DNA of 64,000 nt from Bradyrhizobium sp. RP6. Lineage in GTDB: Bacteria > Pseudomonadota > Alphaproteobacteria > Rhizobiales > Xanthobacteraceae. Under the pieces are notes generated by a model. It was not told where the DNA came from, searched no databases, and saw nothing but the letters and a program-made list of their open reading frames with translations. The stretch covers positions 124,001 through 188,000 of the forward strand of contig NZ_RQIT01000001.1 of assembly GCF_003837805.1 (NCBI RefSeq). Direction: 5' to 3'. Position 1 is the first letter of the stretch. Every line of letters starts with the position of its first letter. A program made the position numbers and the translations under genes. Positions 17,196-27,180 of this stretch are shown here, piece by piece.

Positions 17196-18908
17196 GTGCC
17201 GGTTCAGAACGCTGAAATCGCCGAGATGTTCGACCAAACCGCCGAGCTCCTGGAGATCAAGGGCGACAATCCTTTCCGTTCCCGCGCCTATCGAAATGCG
17301 GCCCGTCTGATCGAGCGCCTGCCGAAGAGCATCACGAGTTTGCTGAAAGCAGGCGAGGATCTTTCCGAGCTACCGGGGATCGGCAAGGATCTCGCGGGCA
17401 AGATCGAAACCATCGTCGCGACGCACAAATTCGATGTGCTCGACCGGCTCAAGCGCGAGCTGCCGGGTGATCTCGGTGAGATTGCCGCGCTTCCCGGGCT
17501 CGGTCCCAAGCGAGTGAAGCTGCTGTACGACAAGCTGGGTGTCCGTTCGCTCGAGGATTTGCGCCGGGCGATCAGGTCGGGACGATTGCGGGAGCTGAAA
17601 GGCTTCGGAGCCAAGAGCGAGGAGAAGCTCGCGGCTGCGCTGGCCAAGCCGCAGGCGGAAAGGCGCTTTAAGCTCTCAGAGGCCGAGGCTGAAGCGGAGG
17701 CGCTGTTGAATTATCTGCGCAGTACCAAGCCGGATCAGATCGCGGTTGCCGGAAGCTATCGCCGTAGGCGCGATACCGTGGGTGATCTCGACATTGTCGT
17801 GGCCGCGCACGGCGGCGCGGCGATCGGCGACAAGCTCACCAGGTACGAGAATGTCGCCAAGGTCCTCGCGCACGGCCCGACCAGAACGACAGTAGTCCTT
17901 CGCTCTCGCCTTCAAGTCGATCTGCGGGTCGTCCCAAAGGCGAGTTACGGGGCGGCGCTGATGTATTTCACGGGGTCGAAGGCGCATAACATTGCCCTGC
18001 GCGGCCTTGCCAACGATCGTGGCTGGAAGCTCAACGAATACGGCCTGTTCGACGGCGAGCGGCGCATTGCAGGCGCGAGCGAGGAGGAGATCTACCGCAA
18101 GCTCGGCCTTGCAGCGATTCCGCCGGAAATGCGCGAGGACCGCGGCGAGATCGCGCTCGCAAGAGCCGGTAAGCTTCCCAGGCTGATTGCGCTAGGCGAT
18201 ATCAGGGGCGACCTGCATGTCCATTCCAACTGGAGCGATGGTACGGCGCCGGTTGCAGACATGGCGGCCGCGGCGAAAGCCAGAGGCTACGACTACATCG
18301 CCATCACGGACCACAGCCAACATGTCACGGTGGCGCATGGTCTGGATGCCGCAAGGCTGGGCCGGCAGATCGATGAAATCGATCGACTAAATGAGAAACT
18401 GGGCGGCTTTGTCGTCCTCAAGGGAGCGGAGGTCGACATCCTTGCCGATGGGCACCTCGATCTGCCGGACAAGATCCTGTCGCGGCTCGATATCGTCGTC
18501 GCGGCCGTGCACTACAAGTTCGATATGTCTCGCAAACTGCAGACCGAGCGCATCATCCGTGCGATGGACAACGGGCACGTGTCCATCATTGCCCACCCGA
18601 CTGGGCGGCTCATCGGCGAGCGCGAACCCTACGAGGTGGATGTCGAGGCGATGGTCGCGGCCGCCGCCGCTCGCGGTTGTTGTCTCGAGCTGAACGCCGA
18701 TCCCGACAGGCTGGACCTCATGGACATTCACGCCCATGCGGCCAAATCGGCGGGCGTCAAGCTCGCCATCTCGACCGACGCGCATGCGGTGGCTGGTTTC
18801 GACAACATGCGATTTGGTGTCGATCAGGCACGCCGCGGCTGGCTAGGGCCATCCGACGTGATCAATACGCTGCCTTTGTCCAGTCTGCGAAGACGGTTGA
18901 GGCGCTGA
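17196..18908 (+). CDS. polX: DNA polymerase X with C-terminal PHP domain
   Basis: A 570-residue family X DNA polymerase/3-prime exonuclease used in gap-filling DNA repair. The order is an N-terminal helical 8-kDa-type domain (NAEIAEMFDQTAELLEIKG), two helix-hairpin-helix motifs (LPGIGKDLAGKIE, LPGLGPKRVKLLY), the nucleotidyltransferase palm (GSYRRRRDTVGDLDIVV, with a third Asp in QVDLRVVP), then from about residue 335 the PHP domain with its metal ligands (GDLHVHSNWSDGT, ITDHS, IAHPTGR, STDAHA). Length matches bacterial PolX (about 570). The GTG start follows GGAGAG. Its place in the FixK-box cluster suggests repair during dormancy or low oxygen. Confidence 0.95.
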   Translation: MPVQNAEIAEMFDQTAELLEIKGDNPFRSRAYRNAARLIERLPKSITSLLKAGEDLSELPGIGKDLAGKIETIVATHKFDVLDRLKRELPGDLGEIAALPGLGPKRVKLLYDKLGVRSLEDLRRAIRSGRLRELKGFGAKSEEKLAAALAKPQAERRFKLSEAEAEAEALLNYLRSTKPDQIAVAGSYRRRRDTVGDLDIVVAAHGGAAIGDKLTRYENVAKVLAHGPTRTTVVLRSRLQVDLRVVPKASYGAALMYFTGSKAHNIALRGLANDRGWKLNEYGLFDGERRIAGASEEEIYRKLGLAAIPPEMREDRGEIALARAGKLPRLIALGDIRGDLHVHSNWSDGTAPVADMAAAAKARGYDYIAITDHSQHVTVAHGLDAARLGRQIDEIDRLNEKLGGFVVLKGAEVDILADGHLDLPDKILSRLDIVVAAVHYKFDMSRKLQTERIIRAMDNGHVSIIAHPTGRLIGEREPYEVDVEAMVAAAAARGCCLELNADPDRLDLMDIHAHAAKSAGVKLAISTDAHAVAGFDNMRFGVDQARRGWLGPSDVINTLPLSSLRRRLRR

Positions 18909-18916
18909 TTTGACTC

Positions 18917-18930
18917 TTTGATCCCCGTCA
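18917..18930 (+). promoter_or_regulatory. FixK2/FNR-type box ahead of the 73-residue gene
   Basis: TTGA-tccccg-TCAA matches the FixK2 consensus. Its centre is 65.5 bp before ATG 18,989, the same geometry as the boxes at 9395 and 12,147. Confidence 0.6.
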
Positions 18931-18988
18931 ATGTGACGCCGGGCCGCCGTGGAATCCTTATCAATAATTGAAACACGTGAGGTTTCTG

Positions 18989-19210
18989 ATGCGGTGCGTT
19001 GTAACCTTGAGGGACGGGAGCGCAATGGAACGGGCCATGGGCGCGCTGGCGAAGTACCGGTACACGGCGGGCGGCGAACTCGCCGCCCCGGAGGGACATC
19101 CGCGGGAGTGGAGAAAGTGGCTGCTTGAGATCAATGCGGCAGAGCTCGAAGCGATTCGGGACCACGTCGATGACGGAGATGTTATCGACGTCAAGCCGAT
19201 CAGCGGATGA
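18989..19210 (+). CDS. Small conserved-looking hypothetical protein
   Basis: A 73-residue soluble protein with no signal peptide (MRCVVTLRDGSAMERAMG, then REWRKWLLEINAAELEAIRDHVDDGDVIDV). No family recognised. GTGAGG about 8 bp ahead of the ATG at 18,989 favours this start over the upstream TTG at 18,968. It follows polX by 80 bp and has its own FixK2-type box at 18,917, so it may be independently expressed in low oxygen. A hairpin (CGAGTTTCA...TGAAACTCG, 19,219 to 19,248) follows it and may be its terminator. Confidence 0.6.
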   Translation: MRCVVTLRDGSAMERAMGALAKYRYTAGGELAAPEGHPREWRKWLLEINAAELEAIRDHVDDGDVIDVKPISG

Positions 19211-19218
19211 GGCTGCGT

Positions 19219-19248
19219 CGAGTTTCATGCCCTGGGGCCTGAAACTCG
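19219..19248 (+). terminator. Hairpin after the 73-residue gene
   Basis: CGAGTTTCA at 19,219 and TGAAACTCG ending at 19,248 form a 9-bp stem, beginning 9 bp after the stop codon. It is followed by an A-rich rather than a T-rich tail, so termination is uncertain. Confidence 0.4.
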
Positions 19249-19464
19249 CGACAAAACCTCTCGTGGACTGTGAAGGATTTGGTCCGGCCGATAGCCCGGC
19301 AGATATGGGCGCGCGGGTGAGCTATGGCCTCGCTTCACGATGGCGAAAGCGCGCAGGGGCGGCGTGTGAGGTCTGCGCAAGGCTTGCTGCACAACGGTAG
19401 GAACCTTCATCGCTAGCCTGAGTTGGCCGCACGGGCAGGGGCCAAAGGTCACACGAGGCCAATC

Positions 19465-19917
19465 GTGCAAGAAGACGTGCGCGTGCGCAGCACTGCGCAG
19501 ATCGCGGGTCATCCCATTCATCCGATGCTGGTGCCGATCCCGATCGCGTGTTTTGTCGGGGCGCTGCTGACCGACATCGCCTATGTCGTCAGCGCCGAGA
19601 TCATGTGGGCGGATTTTTCGGCCTGGCTTCTGCTCGTCGGCGTCATCTTCGGCGTGCTGGCGGCCATCGCGGGCCTGATCGATTTCCTCGGTAACCGGCT
19701 GGTGCGGGCGCAGGCGCCGGCCTGGCCGCACCTGATCGGCAATACGGTGGCGCTGATCCTGGCGATCTTCAACACGATGATCCACACCCGCGATGCCTGG
19801 ACCTCGGTATGGCCGAGCGGGCTCGTTCTGTCCGCGATCACCGTGCTGATCCTGGCGATTACGGGGTGGCTCGGCTGGGCCATGGTCTATCGCCACGGCG
19901 TGGGAGTTGCGCGATGA
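19465..19917 (+). CDS. DUF2231 membrane protein
   Basis: A 150-residue inner-membrane protein with four hydrophobic helices. The opening [23 protein letters not shown] is the DUF2231 hallmark; its His pair is suspected of binding a cofactor, though no function is established. The GTG at 19,465 has CACGAGG 7 bp upstream; a longer start at 19,423 lacks one. Its last codons overlap the next gene by 4 bp (ATGA at 19,914 to 19,917), so the two are translationally coupled. DUF2231 proteins often neighbour membrane or periplasmic redox enzymes, as here. Confidence 0.82.
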   Translation: MQEDVRVRSTAQIAGHPIHPMLVPIPIACFVGALLTDIAYVVSAEIMWADFSAWLLLVGVIFGVLAAIAGLIDFLGNRLVRAQAPAWPHLIGNTVALILAIFNTMIHTRDAWTSVWPSGLVLSAITVLILAITGWLGWAMVYRHGVGVAR

Positions 19918-21248
19918 AGCTCTTGTTTTCCCATGCGCTGTTGTGCTCGGCGCTTCTCTTTCTGGCCGGCTGCAATGACGGCAGCGGCGATCCCAGGGCG
20001 CAAACCGGCGCCAACCCGACGCTCCCCGACATCCAGCAATACTTGCTGCCGCCGATCCATATCGCCCGCATCGTCGGCTGGAAGAAGGACGAGACGCCGA
20101 CGGTGGCGCAAGGCTTGCAGGCCAAGGCCTTTGCCACGGGCTTGCAGCACCCGCGCTCGCTCTACGTGTTGCCCAATGGCGATGTGCTGGTGGTGGAATC
20201 CAAGGCGCCGAAGGGCGCGCCGATCAAGCGGCCCAAAGAGATTGTGATGGGCTTCGTCGAGTCCTGGGCGACCTCCGGCGGCGATACTGGCCCGAGCAAT
20301 CGCATCACGCTGCTGCGCGACAGCAATGGCGACGGCGTGCCGGACACGCAAAGCGTCTTTCTCGACCATCTCAATTCGCCATTCGGCGTCGCGCTGGTCG
20401 GCAACGATCTCTATGTTGCCAACACCGACGCCATCGTCAGATATCCCTACACGGAAGGGGATACGAAGATCACCGCGCCGGGCACGGTGCTGACGCCGCT
20501 GCCGGGCGGACCGATCAACCATCACTGGACCAAGAGCCTGGTGGCGAGCCCCGACGGCTCGAAGCTCTATGCCGGCGTCGGCTCCAACAGCAACATCACC
20601 GAGAACGGAATGGAGGCCGAGCACAACCGCGCCGCCATCCTCGAGATCGATCGCTCCAGCGGCCGCTGGCGTGTATTCGCAAGCGGCCTGCGCAATCCCA
20701 ACGGGCTCAGCTTCGAGCCGCAGTCCGGCGCGCTGTGGACGGTTGTGAACGAGCGCGACGAACTCGGCCCCGATCTCGTCCCTGACTACATGACCTCGGT
20801 GAAGGACGGCGGATTCTACGGCTGGCCTTACAGCTATTTCGGCCAGCACGTCGATCCCCGCGTCAAGCCGGAGCGGCCGGATCTCGTGGCCAAGGCGATC
20901 GTGCCGGACTATGCCCTGAGCTCGCATGTCGCGCCGCTCGGGCTCGCCTTCAACACCGGCACCGGTCTGCCGGCGGCCTATCGCCGCGGCGCGTTTGTCG
21001 GCGAGCATGGCAGTTGGAACAGGCACGTGCTCAACGGCTACAAGGTCGTGTTCGTGCCGTTCACGGACGGCAAGCCGAGCGGCCCGCCGCAAGACATCGT
21101 CACGGGCTTTCTCAACAGCGACAACCAGGCGCGTGGCCGTCCGGTCGGTGTCGCCATCGACAAGACCGGCGCGCTTTTGATCGCAGACGACAGCGGCAAC
21201 ACGGTCTGGCGGGTGAGCGCGGCGCATCCGCAACTGACGCAACATTAG
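19914..21248 (+). CDS. PQQ/sorbosone-type dehydrogenase-like lipoprotein (soluble glucose dehydrogenase fold)
   Basis: A 444-residue exported protein. The N-terminus ([20 protein letters not shown]) is a lipoprotein signal with a lipobox Cys at residue 20. The rest is a six-bladed propeller typical of L-sorbosone dehydrogenase and YliI-like aldose dehydrogenases: [62 protein letters not shown]. It probably oxidises a sugar or aldehyde in the periplasm with PQQ or a similar cofactor (family inference); PQQ ligands were not checked one by one. It is coupled to the DUF2231 gene, which may anchor it or pass electrons to the membrane. Confidence 0.85.
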   Translation: MKLLFSHALLCSALLFLAGCNDGSGDPRAQTGANPTLPDIQQYLLPPIHIARIVGWKKDETPTVAQGLQAKAFATGLQHPRSLYVLPNGDVLVVESKAPKGAPIKRPKEIVMGFVESWATSGGDTGPSNRITLLRDSNGDGVPDTQSVFLDHLNSPFGVALVGNDLYVANTDAIVRYPYTEGDTKITAPGTVLTPLPGGPINHHWTKSLVASPDGSKLYAGVGSNSNITENGMEAEHNRAAILEIDRSSGRWRVFASGLRNPNGLSFEPQSGALWTVVNERDELGPDLVPDYMTSVKDGGFYGWPYSYFGQHVDPRVKPERPDLVAKAIVPDYALSSHVAPLGLAFNTGTGLPAAYRRGAFVGEHGSWNRHVLNGYKVVFVPFTDGKPSGPPQDIVTGFLNSDNQARGRPVGVAIDKTGALLIADDSGNTVWRVSAAHPQLTQH

Positions 21249-21274
21249 ACATCGAGAACGGGAGGAGTTCGACA

Positions 21275-21478
21275 ATGGGCCTTGCTCAATATGCCATCGT
21301 ACCGGTGCAGGACGAATGGGGCGTGCTACATGACGGCGACGTCAAGAGCAGATACGCCACCAAGGAAGCCGCCTTCGAGTCCGCGGTGGCCGCGGCATCC
21401 CTGGCCCTTCGCGAGGGACATGAAGTCCATGTCAGCGTGCCTGGCCGCGAAGCCGGCGACAACGCGCTCGGTGTGTAG
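21275..21478 (+). CDS. Small DUF2188-like protein
   Basis: A 67-residue protein (YAIVPVQDEWGVLHDGDVKSRY, then ATKEAAFESAVAAASLALREGHEV). It has the pattern of small proteins with a WxV core and a Y-x-T-K-x-A-A helix that are grouped as DUF2188-like. No enzymatic role is known. A strong GGGAGGAG site lies 9 bp ahead of ATG 21,275. It follows the dehydrogenase by 26 bp and is probably in that operon. Confidence 0.6.
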   Translation: MGLAQYAIVPVQDEWGVLHDGDVKSRYATKEAAFESAVAAASLALREGHEVHVSVPGREAGDNALGV

Positions 21479-21520
21479 AGCGTCTGGCGGCAGAAAAGCG
21501 TGCGAGAGAAGGAGGCCGAG

Positions 21521-21691
21521 GTGACCAAGCCCCGTGAGCAGAACGGCGTCGAGCCGTCCCAGTCCGAGGACGACATCCAGCGCGAGCAGCTCGGTCCGCG
21601 CGGCGTGCCCGGCGCGCCTGACCCGGCCAAAATGACACCGCAGCGCGCCAAGAAGACGCCGAAGCACATCGATCCCGGTCGCACGGCGTGA
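21521..21691 (+). CDS. Small hydrophilic hypothetical protein
   Basis: A 56-residue, highly charged, probably disordered protein (REQNGVEPSQSEDDIQREQLG, ending in KKTPKHIDPGRTA). GAAGGAGG sits 5 bp ahead of the GTG at 21,521, which fixes the start. No family recognised. It may be the last gene of the dehydrogenase unit. Confidence 0.5.
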   Translation: MTKPREQNGVEPSQSEDDIQREQLGPRGVPGAPDPAKMTPQRAKKTPKHIDPGRTA

Positions 21692-21813
21692 TGCGGGTTT
21701 GCTCTGCGGCTGGCGCCGCGGTGCCATTCGGAACCGACATTCCCGTGACATCAATCTGCAGGTAAGGAAGGTGAGCCGGCGCGATCTGCGCCTGGCGGCA
21801 GGCGACGTTTGGA

Positions 21814-23019
21814 ATGCGGTTCTTGAAATCTGACGGCAGGCTGATCGGCGTCCTGCTCGTGCTCGCGATCACGCAATTGGTCGGATGGGGTACGATAGGC
21901 CTTCCCGCCATCGTCGGACGCGATCTCGCGGCCGATCTCGGCATGAGCCTGCCGGCGGTGTTCGCCGGGACATCCGTTCTCTACGTCTCGATGGGGCTGT
22001 GCGGCCCGTTGCTCGCCAAATCGTTTGCGCGGCATGGTGCGCGGACGGTCATGATGGTCGGCACGATCGTCACTGCGCCGGGCTTCGTGCTGCTCTCGCT
22101 CGCGCGCGAGCCGATGCTCTATTTTGCAGCGTGGATCGTGCTCGGCATGGCCGGCAGCGCCACGCTGTCGACGGGCGCCTATATCATGCTGAACGAGGTC
22201 GCAGGTCGGCGGGCCAAGAGCGCGATCGGCGCGCTCATGCTGGTGACGGGCCTGTCGAGCAGCATCTTCTGGCCGACCACCTCGTTCCTGAGCGGTCACC
22301 TCGGCTGGCGGGGGACATGCCTCGTCTACGCGGCGATGATGCTCGTCGTCAGTCTCCCGCCCTATGCGTTTTTTGCGCCGCGCCGGTCCGTCGCGGAGGA
22401 CGAGGGCGCCGAGCCGACAAGGCGGTCGCGGTCGCCTGCGATTCCAAGGAGCACGTTCGGCCTCGTCGTAGCCGCGATCACGCTGAACGCCTTCGTCAAT
22501 TTCGGCATCAGCGCCGTCCTGATCGAGCTGTTGCGGGCGGAGGGGCTGGCGCCGGCTCAGGCGCTGGCGTTCGGTTCGATGCTGGGCGTGATCCAGGTCA
22601 GCGCCCGCGGGCTGGATTTCCTCGGCGGCGGCCGATGGGACGGGATCACCACCGGGCTTGTGGCGGGCACCGCATTGCCGATCTCCATGCTGCTCCTGAT
22701 GATGGGCGAGGGCGCCACCTGGGCGGTCGCGGTCTTCATCCTGCTCTATGGCGCCGGCAGCGGCGCGATGGCGGTGGCGCGGGCAACCATCCCGCTCGTG
22801 TTCTACGACAAGGCCGAGTTCGCCAAGGCCATGTCGATGATCGCGCTGCCGCTCAATCTGGCATCAGCGGTCTCGCCGCCGCTCCTCGTCGGCCTGCTGA
22901 CTCAGTTCGGCAGCCGCGGTGCGCTCGGTCTCACCTTCGTCTTTTCCTGCGCCACGGTGCTGATCCTGGTCCTGCTCGGCCGCCGCCGACCGCGGGTGGT
23001 CGCGGCGGCCGCAACCTGA
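21814..23019 (+). CDS. MFS transporter
   Basis: A 401-residue major facilitator with about 12 hydrophobic helices. It starts VLLVLAITQLVGWGTIGLPA and has the loop-2/3 region LLAKSFARHGARTVMMVG, an A-motif-like sequence, followed by a central cytoplasmic loop (RRSVAEDEGAEPTRRSRS) and the second six helices. The substrate cannot be inferred, and nothing next to it gives a clue. The ATG at 21,814 lacks a strong ribosome site, so the start is moderately sure. The 192 bp after it hold nothing I can name before the CoA transferase. Confidence 0.85.
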   Translation: MRFLKSDGRLIGVLLVLAITQLVGWGTIGLPAIVGRDLAADLGMSLPAVFAGTSVLYVSMGLCGPLLAKSFARHGARTVMMVGTIVTAPGFVLLSLAREPMLYFAAWIVLGMAGSATLSTGAYIMLNEVAGRRAKSAIGALMLVTGLSSSIFWPTTSFLSGHLGWRGTCLVYAAMMLVVSLPPYAFFAPRRSVAEDEGAEPTRRSRSPAIPRSTFGLVVAAITLNAFVNFGISAVLIELLRAEGLAPAQALAFGSMLGVIQVSARGLDFLGGGRWDGITTGLVAGTALPISMLLLMMGEGATWAVAVFILLYGAGSGAMAVARATIPLVFYDKAEFAKAMSMIALPLNLASAVSPPLLVGLLTQFGSRGALGLTFVFSCATVLILVLLGRRRPRVVAAAAT

Positions 23020-23211
23020 GACGTCGAGGCGATATTCGCGGCGCGGAAAGTTGCGAGCGGGAATTGGCGCCGCTGCCCCGCAGGAGATGGCCGTATGCCG
23101 TCAGTGCAGTGCTCATGGCACGAAAATAGTGTATCCGCAGGGAGCGCGGCCTTCGATCTCGCCGCCGCGCCAAAATCAGCTCTAAGATTCAGTTCCCCGG
23201 AGGAAACCGAC

Positions 23212-24441
23212 ATGTCGGCCTTGCCGCTCTCAGGCATCAAGATCCTTGACCTCACCCGCGTGCTGGCCGGGCCCCTGTCGGCCCAGATGCTGGGCGATCT
23301 CGGCGCGGAGGTGATCAAGATCGAGCGGCCGGGCACCGGCGACGACGCGCGCGCCTTCGGACCGCCCTACCTGAACGACCCCGAGGGCAAGGCCAACAAC
23401 AACAACTCGTTCTACCTCTGCGCCAACCGCAACAAGAAGTCCGTCACCGTCAACATCGCCAAGCCGGAAGGGCAGGCGATCGTCCGGGAGCTCGCCAAGG
23501 ACGCCGACGTCTTCATGGAGAACTACAAGGTCGGCGATCTCAAGCGCTACGGCCTCGACTACGAGACCATCAAGGCGATCAATCCCGGCATCATCTATTG
23601 CTCGGTGACGGGCTTCGGCCAGACCGGGCCGTATGCGCCGCGTGCCGGCTATGATGCCATCCTGCAGGCGATGGGCGGATTGATGAGCGTCACCGGCCAT
23701 ATCGACGGCGAGCCGGGCGAGGGCCCGATGAAGGTCGGCCCGTCGATCGTCGACTACATGACCGGCATGAACGCGTCGATCGGGATTCTCTCGGCGCTCT
23801 ACCATCGCGACGCCAATGGCGGACAGGGACAGCACATCGACGTGTGCCTGTTCGACACCGTCATCGCATCCCTGTCGCACTGGCTGCAGATCTATCTCGT
23901 CAACGGCAAGACGCCGCCGCGCCGCGGCACCTGGGGCAATGGCGGCATGCCGGCCGGGGTGTTCCGCTGCGCCGACGGCGAGTTGATGCTGGTGGTCGGC
24001 AATGACGGCCAGTTTCAGCGCACCTGCGCCGTGCTGGGCGAGCCCGAGCTCGCGAACGATCCGCGCTTCGTCAAGAACAACGACCGCGTCGTGCACGGCA
24101 AGGAGATCATGGCGATCTTCGCCGGCCTGTTCCTGAAACAGCCGGTGGCCTACTGGCTGGAGAAGCTCGAGGAGGCGGGTGTGCCGTCAGGTCCGATCAA
24201 CAATTTCGAGCAGGTGTTTTCCGACCCGCACGTCCAGTCGCGCGGCATGCGGGTGAAGGTCGATCACCCCTTCAAGCCCGATCTTTCGCTGGTCCGCAAC
24301 GCGTTGACCCTCTCGGAGACGCCGATCGAGACCTACCGCGCTCCGCCGCTGCTAGGGGAGCACACCGAGGAGGTGCTCAGTGGCAAGCTCGGCTATGATG
24401 CGGGCAAGATCGAGCAGCTGAAGCAGCAGGGGATCATCTAG
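23212..24441 (+). CDS. CaiB/BaiF family (class III) CoA transferase
   Basis: A 409-residue CoA transferase. The opening SGIKILDLTRVLAGPLSAQ and LGDLGAEVIKIERPGTGDDAR are diagnostic, and the catalytic Asp lies in AGYDAILQAMGGLM at about residue 165. Such enzymes move CoA between carboxylic acids (formyl/oxalyl, carnitine, bile acid or aromatic acids). The acceptor here is not known, though nearby acyl-CoA dehydrogenase genes fit acid catabolism. CCCGGAGG ends 8 bp ahead of ATG 23,212. It seems to be monocistronic. Confidence 0.92.
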   Translation: MSALPLSGIKILDLTRVLAGPLSAQMLGDLGAEVIKIERPGTGDDARAFGPPYLNDPEGKANNNNSFYLCANRNKKSVTVNIAKPEGQAIVRELAKDADVFMENYKVGDLKRYGLDYETIKAINPGIIYCSVTGFGQTGPYAPRAGYDAILQAMGGLMSVTGHIDGEPGEGPMKVGPSIVDYMTGMNASIGILSALYHRDANGGQGQHIDVCLFDTVIASLSHWLQIYLVNGKTPPRRGTWGNGGMPAGVFRCADGELMLVVGNDGQFQRTCAVLGEPELANDPRFVKNNDRVVHGKEIMAIFAGLFLKQPVAYWLEKLEEAGVPSGPINNFEQVFSDPHVQSRGMRVKVDHPFKPDLSLVRNALTLSETPIETYRAPPLLGEHTEEVLSGKLGYDAGKIEQLKQQGII

Positions 24442-24619
24442 CCGGAGGGAACGTGAGCCTCGGCGCGACCGTGCGACGGCCGAGGACGCACGCGCGCTAC
24501 CGGGGCTTGCCTGAAGCTTGCCCGCAATCCCCAGATAATCCCGGCCCGTAGTCGCACAGGCTTCCCCTTCGCGCGAGACTCTGATTCGATCTCTCCACTT
24601 GAGTTCGGGAGGGAAGCGA

Positions 24620-24835
24620 ATGTCCTACACGATCGGGTTCCAGGCCAAGGACCAGAAGGCCATTCTGGCGACCGAGGCGGCCACCGCCAATCAGGCCATC
24701 GCCATCATTGCCGCGTTGCGGCAGAGCGCCGACGAAATAAAGTTCATCCGATCGCCGCAGGAAGGCGAGATGGGTATCGAGATGCTGCTGCTGCTCGCCA
24801 AGGAAGAGGCCGAGGAGATGCCGCAGCGGGTCTAA
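24620..24835 (+). CDS. Small hypothetical protein
   Basis: A 71-residue, acidic, soluble protein (GFQAKDQKAILATEAATANQA, then IRSPQEGEMGIEMLLLLAKEE). No family recognised. A GGGAGGGA site about 7 bp ahead of ATG 24,620 argues that it is translated. It stands alone between the CoA transferase and the convergent TetR gene. Confidence 0.55.
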   Translation: MSYTIGFQAKDQKAILATEAATANQAIAIIAALRQSADEIKFIRSPQEGEMGIEMLLLLAKEEAEEMPQRV

Positions 24836-24917
24836 GCCCGCCGGCGGCAGCCGCGCAAATTCAGGTGTCTTTTCCCGCGCGGGAGTGCCTCGCCCCTGCT
24901 TTGATCGGGCTCATCGA

Positions 24918-25589
24918 TCAGCGTGCATCGCGTGCCAGTGCTCGCACCGGCGCCTTGCTCTCCGTCCGCCCCGCGGTCAGCGCCATCGTCGCGACGCTGA
25001 CCACGCGCGCAACCACGTCCTCGACGTCGTCGAGATCGCATTTGCCTTCCGACAGCTTGGTCAGCCGCTCGCTCTCGCGGATGGTGTGGTGCGCCATCGC
25101 GAGCGCGAAGTTGAGGCCCCAGTAGATATCGACGTCGCTGCGCTCGGGCAGGGCGCGGCGCATTGCGCCGGCGAATTTCCGCAAATGGTCGATCTCGCGG
25201 TTCTTGATGCGGCGGATCGGCGGCACGGATTCGATCGAAGCGCGGATCATGAAGCGCGCTGCGGTGGAGCGCTGGTTCTGCGGGCCAAGGCAGCCGCGCA
25301 AGGTCGGGCCGACCAGGGCGCGCAAGATCACCTCGATCGGCGCGCGGCCGCCGCCTTGCTCTTCCGCCGCCTTCAATTCGCGCAGGCGCTCGCGGTTGGT
25401 GGCGATCGAGCGTGTGACGAACAGTTCCGCGATCAGCTCGTCCTTCGAGCCGAAATGATAGTTCACCGCCGCCAGGTTGACATTGGCCTCCGCGACGATG
25501 TCGCGCAGCGTCACGTCGCCGAAGCCGCGATCGGCATAGAGCCGTTCGGCGGCGGCGAGAATGGCAGACCTCGTATGATCGCTGGCCAT
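24918..25589 (-). CDS. TetR-family transcriptional regulator
   Basis: A 223-residue regulator. The N-terminal helix-turn-helix (RSAILAAAERLYADRGFGDVTLRDIVAEANVNLAAVNYHFGSKDELI, in part) is the TetR signature with the recognition helix at about residues 35 to 50. The C-terminal ligand domain resembles acyl-CoA-responsive regulators of beta-oxidation (PIEVILRALVGPTLRG). The start at 25,589 is preferred over 25,649, which would prepend a region lying inside a palindromic repeat. It is divergent from the acyl-CoA dehydrogenase gene, and a clean inverted repeat lies between them (25,717), so it probably controls that operon and itself. Confidence 0.9.
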   Translation of the reverse strand: MASDHTRSAILAAAERLYADRGFGDVTLRDIVAEANVNLAAVNYHFGSKDELIAELFVTRSIATNRERLRELKAAEEQGGGRAPIEVILRALVGPTLRGCLGPQNQRSTAARFMIRASIESVPPIRRIKNREIDHLRKFAGAMRRALPERSDVDIYWGLNFALAMAHHTIRESERLTKLSEGKCDLDDVEDVVARVVSVATMALTAGRTESKAPVRALARDAR

Positions 25590-25601
25590 GGCTCTTATCC
25601 C

Positions 25602-25694
25602 GTCATTCCGGGGCGACGCGTCAGCGTTGCACCCGGAATCTCGCGCCACATTTCGAAATTCCGGGTTCAGCCCTGCGGGCTGTCACGGAATGAC
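25602..25694. repeat. Palindromic repeat, gtcattccgg...ccggaatgac family
   Basis: GTCATTCCGG at 25,602 and the near-complement TCACGGAATGAC ending at 25,694 bracket an inner pair (CCCGGAATCT and AATTCCGGGTT). A second copy of the same family lies at 32,313. Such hairpins are common between genes in Bradyrhizobium. This one lies directly upstream of the TetR start. Confidence 0.75.
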
Positions 25695-25716
25695 GTCGTG
25701 AGCGAGGGAGTTGCAA

Positions 25717-25747
25717 TTCAAACAGTTGTATGAAACTATTGTTTGAA
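25717..25747. promoter_or_regulatory. Probable TetR operator
   Basis: TTCAAACA at 25,717 to 25,724 and its exact complement TGTTTGAA at 25,740 to 25,747 flank an inner AGTT...AACT pair. This 31-bp dyad lies between the TetR gene and the acyl-CoA dehydrogenase gene. A single TTTCAAAC-type half-site pair also occurs upstream of the SDR gene near 31,519 to 31,539. Confidence 0.65.
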
Positions 25748-25902
25748 GGCCGGGAAAAGTCAATCCGCAATCAAGACTCATTCGCAAGTGCGATGGGTTC
25801 CTGTGCACCACGCAAGTTTGCGCATTCGCGCTTGCGGGCCGCGCGCGGCGGGAGGACAGTCCGGCGCAAAAGGACCAGCGAGAGAGAAACGAGGAGCGTC
25901 CC

Positions 25903-27138
<1,236 letters not shown>

Positions 27139-27180
27139 GCGGGGGAGCCCTGCGGCGCTCCCGACTTGAAGAACGACGGG

